A stretch of DNA of 64,000 bases from Burkholderia sp. Bp8992 (GTDB taxonomy: Bacteria > Pseudomonadota > Gammaproteobacteria > Burkholderiales > Burkholderiaceae). The position numbers were made by a program, and so were the translations under genes. The notes below the pieces were generated by a model. It searched no databases, was not told where the DNA came from, and was given only the letters and a program-made list of their open reading frames with translations. Location of the stretch: positions 124,001-188,000 of the forward strand of contig NZ_QTQI01000016.1 of assembly GCF_003853705.1 (NCBI RefSeq), read 5' to 3'. This document shows positions 59,786 through 64,000 of this stretch, piece after piece; the stretch's first letter is position 1, and the number at the start of each line of letters is the position of its first letter.

Positions 59786-59971
59786 TCATGGCTCGCCCGT
59801 GAGCAGCAGCACCGCATACGCGAGGCCATACGCATCGATGACCCATGGCAGCGCACCGACACGCACGCCGAACGCGGCGCCGATCGGTTCGGTCGAGCGA
59901 TCGGCAATCGCGATGTCGATCCGCGCGATCGGCACGGCGATGCGCTGGGCCGGCAGCACGAGGCGGTACCG
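59786..59971 (-). pseudogene. Fragment of a DHA2-type MFS transporter N terminus
   Basis: On the minus strand the sequence reads RYRLVLPAQRIAVPIARIDI, AIADRSTEPIGAAFGVRVGA and LPWVIDAYGLAYAVLLLTGE P. IGAAFG....LPWVIDAY.LAYAVLLLTG is the first-loop and second-helix pattern of EmrB/QacA-like transporters (compare WITTAYLV in the gene at 32658), and the preceding part matches its first helix in degraded form (ID.AIADRS for LDxTIVNVALP). The frame stops after the second helix. No rest of the transporter follows before the flavin reductase gene. Confidence 0.55.
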
Positions 59972-60050
59972 GGCCGGCCCAGCCGCATCGACCCCGCCGG
60001 TGGAGGCGCGACGAAGCGCCGGATTCCCTGGCATCCCCCTGGGCGCTTCG

Positions 60051-60752
60051 TTACCGCCCGGTTCCGCTCAACACGCCCGCTTCACGCGCACGCTCGATGT
60101 CGGGGCTGCGATACGCGCGCTCCGGAATCTCGGCGAGCCGCGACGCATGCACCTGCTGCGGCGCCAGCCCGTAGAACTTCTGGAAGCTCATGATCAGCGG
60201 CGACCATTTGTCCGGATCGATGCGGTCCGCGTGGCCGTCCATCAGCAGGTCGGGATGCACATGCACGCGCTGGATGCGCAACTCGAAGATGCGGATATAG
60301 CCGCGCAGGTCCGGCGCCTCCTCGCCGATCCCGTGCGCGGCCGCGACGACCGCCTCCATGTGCACCGGGCATTCGAGCGCGCGCGGCGGCGCGACGGTTT
60401 GCGACGCGGCTTCGGTCAGCCCGGCCGTGCCGAACTTGTCGGGTTCGAATACGTAGCCTTTCGCGCGCTTGCCGTCAGGCACCGGATACGTGCCCGTCGT
60501 GCGCGCGATCCTGTCGACCGCGTCCGCCTGCGCCGACGACGGCAGGTTCAGCACGCATTCGCCGGTCCGCAGCAGGTTGCGGGTGGTCTGCGAACTCGCG
60601 GCGATGCCGATCACGCCGCGCCAGCCGAGCCAGAACGCGGACGAGATCGGTGCGAGATTGGCCGTGCCGTTTTCGTTCAGCGTGCTGACCAGCACGACGG
60701 GCGTGCCGAAATAGAGGATGTTCGGTTCGGTGACGCAATGCGGTGCATTCAT
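60051..60752 (-). CDS. Flavin reductase family FMN-binding protein
   Basis: A 233-residue protein from ATG 60752 (MNAPHCVTEPNILYFGTPVV). The split-barrel FMN fold is indicated by TPVVLVSTLNENGTANLAPI, SSAFWLGWRGVIGIAASSQT and TRNLLRTGECVLNLPS, typical of flavoreductases. The C-terminal half (VVAAAHGIGEEAPDL, MSFQKFYGLAPQQVHASRLA) is the extension found in one Burkholderia subgroup. It would supply reduced flavin to a monooxygenase or act on a quinone or disulfide; no monooxygenase is adjacent. Confidence 0.87.
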   Translation of the reverse strand: MNAPHCVTEPNILYFGTPVVLVSTLNENGTANLAPISSAFWLGWRGVIGIAASSQTTRNLLRTGECVLNLPSSAQADAVDRIARTTGTYPVPDGKRAKGYVFEPDKFGTAGLTEAASQTVAPPRALECPVHMEAVVAAAHGIGEEAPDLRGYIRIFELRIQRVHVHPDLLMDGHADRIDPDKWSPLIMSFQKFYGLAPQQVHASRLAEIPERAYRSPDIERAREAGVLSGTGR

Positions 60753-60980
60753 GGCGGGTGCCCTCGGTGACGGATCAGTTCGCATGCTGATCCTGTCGCG
60801 GCGGCGCGGCGCTCCGAATCTTGTCGTGTCATTGCGGAAGGGGCGCGGGCGGCGTGCGCGCCGCAACGGGCCGGCCGGCATCGCGCGAGCTTTTCCGCTA
60901 GAGTAGGAAGTCGCAGGCCGCGACCGCCGCACCACGCGCGCGGGGCGCGGCCCCGTTCCGCCAACGCACACGAGGGCCTG

Positions 60981-61307
60981 ATGGACACCGAGCAACGCTA
61001 CACCGCCAACGCGCCGACGCGCGCGGAAGTCGACGCACTGGGCGGCGCCACCGTCATCGAATTCGGCGCGAACTGGTGCGGGATCTGTGCAGGCGCGCAG
61101 CCCGCGATCGTCGCGTCGTTCTCCGCGCATCCTGCCGTGCGGCACCTGAAGATCGAGGATGGCCCGGGCCGCCCGCTCGGCCGCTCGTTCGGCGTGAAGC
61201 TGTGGCCGACGCTCGTCTTCCTGCGCGACGGCGTCGAAGTCGCGCGCGTCGTGCGCCCGGCCGACGCGAAACAGATCGAAGCCGACGGCTTCGCCGCGCT
61301 GGCCTGA
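60981..61307 (+). CDS. Thioredoxin family protein
   Basis: A 108-residue thioredoxin-fold protein with the active site WCGIC (ATVIEFGANWCGICAGAQPA) in place of WCGPC, and a KLWPTLVFLRDG cis-proline loop. No signal peptide, so it acts in the cytoplasm. It starts at ATG 60981 and is followed 10 bases later by a YjbQ-family gene, indicating one operon. The Ile in the CXXC pair should shift its redox potential relative to standard thioredoxin. Confidence 0.9.
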   Translation: MDTEQRYTANAPTRAEVDALGGATVIEFGANWCGICAGAQPAIVASFSAHPAVRHLKIEDGPGRPLGRSFGVKLWPTLVFLRDGVEVARVVRPADAKQIEADGFAALA

Positions 61308-61317
61308 GGTCACGGCG

Positions 61318-61737
61318 ATGCAACAGGCCCTCACGCACATCGGCGTCGACACGCGCGGCAGCGGCCTCGTCGAATTCACGCCGCAGGTGCGTGCATTCGT
61401 CGACCAGCAGGCGATCCGCACCGGCCTGCTGACCGTGTTCTGCCGCCATACGTCGGCGTCACTGCTGATCCAGGAGAATGCCGATCCGTCGGTGCAGCGC
61501 GACATCGAACGCTACTTCGCGACGCTCGCGCCCGAGGACGATACGCGCTACGAGCACGACACCGAAGGCGCCGACGACATGCCCGCGCACCTGCGCACGG
61601 CACTCACGCAGGTGCAGCTGTCGATTCCGGTCGAGCACGGGCGCATGGTGCTGGGCACGTGGCAGGGGATCTACCTGTTCGAGCATCGCCGCGCGGCGCA
61701 CCGGCGCGACATCGTGCTGCATCTGATCGGCGAGTAG
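61318..61737 (+). CDS. YjbQ family protein (secondary thiamine-phosphate synthase type)
   Basis: A 139-residue protein. The family core is visible as GLLTVFCRHTSASLLIQENA and DPSVQRDIERYFATLAPE, then YEHDTEGADDMPAHLRTAL and GRMVLGTWQGIYLFEHR. The conserved His and Asp/Glu residues form a metal site. The family has weak thiamine-phosphate synthase activity in vitro, and its true role is unclear. It is coupled with the thioredoxin-like gene and convergent with the sensor kinase. Confidence 0.93.
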   Translation: MQQALTHIGVDTRGSGLVEFTPQVRAFVDQQAIRTGLLTVFCRHTSASLLIQENADPSVQRDIERYFATLAPEDDTRYEHDTEGADDMPAHLRTALTQVQLSIPVEHGRMVLGTWQGIYLFEHRRAAHRRDIVLHLIGE

Positions 61738-61760
61738 GCGGGAACGGCCGATGCGCGTGC

Positions 61761-63581
61761 TCAGGCGAGCAGCTTCTCGACGAGCGCGCCGAGTTCGCGC
61801 AGATGAACGGGTTTCGGCAGGAATTCGTCGAATACCTGCTTGTTTTCACGCAGCGCAGCCGATTCATACGCGCTGACGCCGAGGATGGCCGGATACCGGC
61901 CGTCGTCGTCGGGCTCCGCGACCGCGCGAATGCGCCGCGCAACCTCGAAGCCGCTCAGGTCCGGCAGTTCGAGATCGAGCACGACGATGTCGTAGCGGCC
62001 CTTGCCGAAGCGCATGACGCCTTCCTGTCCGGTGCCGCACAGATCGGCTTCGATGCCGAGCGCCGACAGCATCGCACCGAGGGTTTCGCGTGCGTTGTCG
62101 TTGTCGTCGACCACCAGCGCGCGCCGGTCGCGGAGCGCGATCGCGGACGGCAGCGCGGGTGCGTCGCCGGCCGCGTGGCCGGCCGTATCGATCACCGGCA
62201 CTTCGGCCGGCAGCGTCACGACGAATTCGCTGCCTTCGCCGACCACGCTGCGCACGTCCACATGCCCGCGCAGCGTCGTCACGATTTCGCGTACGACCGC
62301 GAGCCCCATGCCGATTCCGTCCACGTGCAGCCCGACCGCGTCGTTCGCGCGATAGAACGGCTCGAAGATCTTCGACAGGTGTTGCTTCGCGATGCCGGCG
62401 CCGGTGTCGCGCACGGCGATCTTCACCTGCTGGCCGGCCGGCGCGTCGACGACCGTGATCGACACCTTGATCGATCCGCCGACCGTGTACTTGACCGAGT
62501 TCTCGATCAGGTTCGACAGCACCTGCCGCAGCAGCTTGCGATCGGAGCGGATCGCGAGGCCGGCCGGCTCGACCTGTTGCGCGACCGCGATCCGCTTGGC
62601 GGCGATCTTCTCGCGCAGCGGCTCGAGCACTTCGGCGAGCAGCGGCGCGATGCCGACGGTATCCAGCTCGGCGAGCCGCTTCGTCGAGCGCAGCTTGATG
62701 TAGTCGGTGAGATCCTTGACGAGCGCTTCCAGCGACAACGCGGAATTCTGCAGCCGCCGGATCGTCTTCAGGTTTGCGTCCGACTGCGGCCGCGCGAGCA
62801 GAATCTCGATCGACCCGCAGATCGCCTGCAGCGGCGTGCGCAGCTCGTGGCTGACCATCCCGAGGAACGCGTTCTTCGCCTCGATCATCTCGAACGCGCG
62901 ATCGGACGCCTTGCGCTCCGCGTCGAGCGCTGCATTTTGCCGTTCGAGCAGGTCGTCGCGCGTGCGCATCGTATAGAACAGCAGCAGGAACAGCGCGCAC
63001 AGGATCACGCCGAGCACGATGCCGAGGGTCAGGATCGCGCGCTGCTTCTCCTTCAGCTGATGGAACGTGAAATCGCGCTGCGCCATCTCGATCGCGCGGA
63101 AGTAGTTCGCGAGGCCGTTGACCTTCGGCCAGTACGCATTGACTTCGTCGATCACCTGCCGCGCGTTCTTTGGCGCGTCGCGCAGCAACGCCACTTCGCG
63201 CTTCAGGCGCGTCATGAATTCACCGAGCGCGTCGATCTCGTTGCGCGCGCGCGGGATGCGCAGCCAGTACTGGGACACCTCGGACGGCCGCTGCAGGAAC
63301 CCGAACGACACCGACAGGCTGTCGAGCTGCATCTGCACGTGCTCGAAGTCGTCGTCCTCGTGCGTCGCGTAGAGGATCAGCTGGCGGTCGAACCGCGTGT
63401 AGACGTTACGGTATTGCGCGGCGGTCCAGAACACGCCTTCGCGCGGCCCCTCGAGCACGCCCTCGTTGACCGAGGTGGCGAGGAGATCCCACAGCAGGAA
63501 GGCCCATGCGGCGAACCCCATGATCCACAGCGAGCCGAGGACCAGGATGATCTTTCTGTTTTTCCACCGCCGTCGCGTCAT
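61761..63581 (-). CDS. Hybrid sensor histidine kinase/response regulator
   Basis: A 606-residue protein. A first membrane helix (LVLGSLWIMGFAAWAFLLWD) and a second near residue 190 (ILTLGIVLGVILCALFLLLF) enclose a helical periplasmic sensor of about 150 residues with no recognised domain. Then come HisKA (GMVSHELRTPLQAICGS, His near residue 244), HATPase (LIENSVKYTV, RDTGAGI, GIGMGLAVVREIV), and a C-terminal receiver (ALVVDDNDNARETLG, phospho-acceptor in IVVLDLELPDLSG near residue 535, EFLPKPVHL). It must pass phosphate to a separate histidine-phosphotransfer protein. It begins one base after the stop of a periplasmic molybdopterin-fold protein, a probable signal partner. Confidence 0.94.
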   Translation of the reverse strand: MTRRRWKNRKIILVLGSLWIMGFAAWAFLLWDLLATSVNEGVLEGPREGVFWTAAQYRNVYTRFDRQLILYATHEDDDFEHVQMQLDSLSVSFGFLQRPSEVSQYWLRIPRARNEIDALGEFMTRLKREVALLRDAPKNARQVIDEVNAYWPKVNGLANYFRAIEMAQRDFTFHQLKEKQRAILTLGIVLGVILCALFLLLFYTMRTRDDLLERQNAALDAERKASDRAFEMIEAKNAFLGMVSHELRTPLQAICGSIEILLARPQSDANLKTIRRLQNSALSLEALVKDLTDYIKLRSTKRLAELDTVGIAPLLAEVLEPLREKIAAKRIAVAQQVEPAGLAIRSDRKLLRQVLSNLIENSVKYTVGGSIKVSITVVDAPAGQQVKIAVRDTGAGIAKQHLSKIFEPFYRANDAVGLHVDGIGMGLAVVREIVTTLRGHVDVRSVVGEGSEFVVTLPAEVPVIDTAGHAAGDAPALPSAIALRDRRALVVDDNDNARETLGAMLSALGIEADLCGTGQEGVMRFGKGRYDIVVLDLELPDLSGFEVARRIRAVAEPDDDGRYPAILGVSAYESAALRENKQVFDEFLPKPVHLRELGALVEKLLA

Positions 63582-63582
63582 G

Positions 63583-64000
63583 TCACTTCACGGTCAGGCC
63601 GATGATCTGCCATGCGAACTTGGCTTCGCCGAGCGGCGTCTTCAGTTCGTCGGGATACTGGTCGCGCGGATACATGATCCACAGCGGGCCGTAGTTGTCG
63701 TTGCCGAGCACCTTGCCGTTCATCGTCCGCGCGAGGATCACGCCGTACTTGTCGGCGTCCGACACGGGAATCGTGAACGTGTACTCGTCGATGCAGCGGA
63801 ACTCGATCTGCGTGCCGCGCGCGCCGACGGTCTTCAGCACGTCGGACAGGCGCGGGCCAGTGAAGGCCGCCTTCGGCGTCCAGCTCGTCGACGTGACGAT
63901 CGTATGCTGCGGCAGCGCCATCAGTTCCTGCTCGGAAAAGACATAGGTCGTCTTCCCCTGCTGGTTGCTCTTGCTGATCTTGCCGTCGACGGTGAACGTG
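63583..64000 (-). CDS. Periplasmic molybdopterin-oxidoreductase-fold protein, C-terminal part (5' end outside window)
   Basis: The frame is open at the right edge (minus strand): FTVDGKISKSNQQGKTTYVF leads into SEQELMALPQHTIVTSTSWT. The visible 138 residues match the sulfite-oxidase-type molybdopterin-binding domain (PF00174-like): AAFTGPRLSDVLKTVGARGT, FTIPVSDADKYGVILARTMN and GPLWIMYPRDQYPDE. The cofactor-binding cysteine expected in catalytic members is not in the visible part: the region where it should lie reads TVVTSTSWT-like TIVTSTSWTPK. It may therefore be a non-enzymatic binding protein. It is translated just ahead of the hybrid kinase and probably feeds it a signal. Confidence 0.75.
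   Translation of the reverse strand, partial: TFTVDGKISKSNQQGKTTYVFSEQELMALPQHTIVTSTSWTPKAAFTGPRLSDVLKTVGARGTQIEFRCIDEYTFTIPVSDADKYGVILARTMNGKVLGNDNYGPLWIMYPRDQYPDELKTPLGEAKFAWQIIGLTVK

Noticed and set aside
1-64000. CRISPR arrays, tRNA or rRNA genes, intact insertion sequences, prophage
   Set aside because: No direct-repeat arrays, cloverleaf-like genes, transposases, integrases or phage structural genes were recognised on either strand.

Overview
High-GC proteobacterial DNA that I assign to a Burkholderia cepacia complex genome, probably the second chromosome. The strongest evidence is a pair of calcium-dependent soluble lectin genes (bclA and bclB), a family characteristic of that complex. 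The dense complement of LysR, AraC and Lrp regulators, the type VI secretion parts and the codon usage agree. No rRNA, tRNA, CRISPR array or intact insertion sequence was seen.

Layout. 1-9354 (+): a type VI secretion (T6SS) island made of the end of a VasX-like toxin, its DUF6708 immunity partner, a PAAR tip protein, and TssM flanked by two TssL-OmpA fusions. 9428-16468: benzoate transporter, fatty acid desaturase, a PhnD-like binding protein, DbpA helicase with a zinc-ribbon protein, and malate:quinone oxidoreductase. 17005-23796: lipoprotein, Lrp regulator, acetylpolyamine amidohydrolase, Liv-type binding protein, MscS channel, M23 peptidase, AraC-GyrI regulator. 23897-25480: lectin locus with bclB, a collapsed bclC-like remnant, and bclA. 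26026-28073: leucine-rich leader peptide, attenuator-like hairpin, leuA. 27991-34241: LysR and AraC regulators and a tripartite drug efflux operon (outer membrane lipoprotein, EmrA-like, EmrB-like). 34268-36488: two glycosyltransferase-like genes, the first apparently internally deleted.

36751-43181 is an accessory, partly decayed stretch. It holds a frameshifted mini-gene behind a structured leader, a HigA-N-terminus-like ORF, a SymE-like/HTH operon, a response-regulator fragment, a TlpA-type membrane thioredoxin, a Phd/PIN toxin-antitoxin pair, and abutting methyltransferase and XRE fragments. A further XRE-antitoxin fragment sits at 54003-54200. 43182-61737 is mostly ordinary metabolism and transport: acetyltransferase, aldo/keto reductase, ArsR plus PLP decarboxylase, cupin, SDR, SurE, AzlCD with divergent Lrp, LysE exporter, ketopantoate-reductase-like enzyme with an MFS transporter, flavin reductase, thioredoxin and YjbQ. 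The right edge (61761-64000, -) encodes a molybdopterin-fold periplasmic protein directly upstream of a hybrid sensor kinase.

Working together: the T6SS genes could supply a dedicated membrane complex for one effector, but no sheath, tube, baseplate or ClpV gene is in view, so they must rely on parts elsewhere. leuA looks controlled by leucine supply through translation of its leader. Several divergent regulator-target pairs carry visible palindromes in their shared intergenic DNA (azlC/lrp, MFS/LysR, mscS/M23, hypothetical/Phd-PIN).
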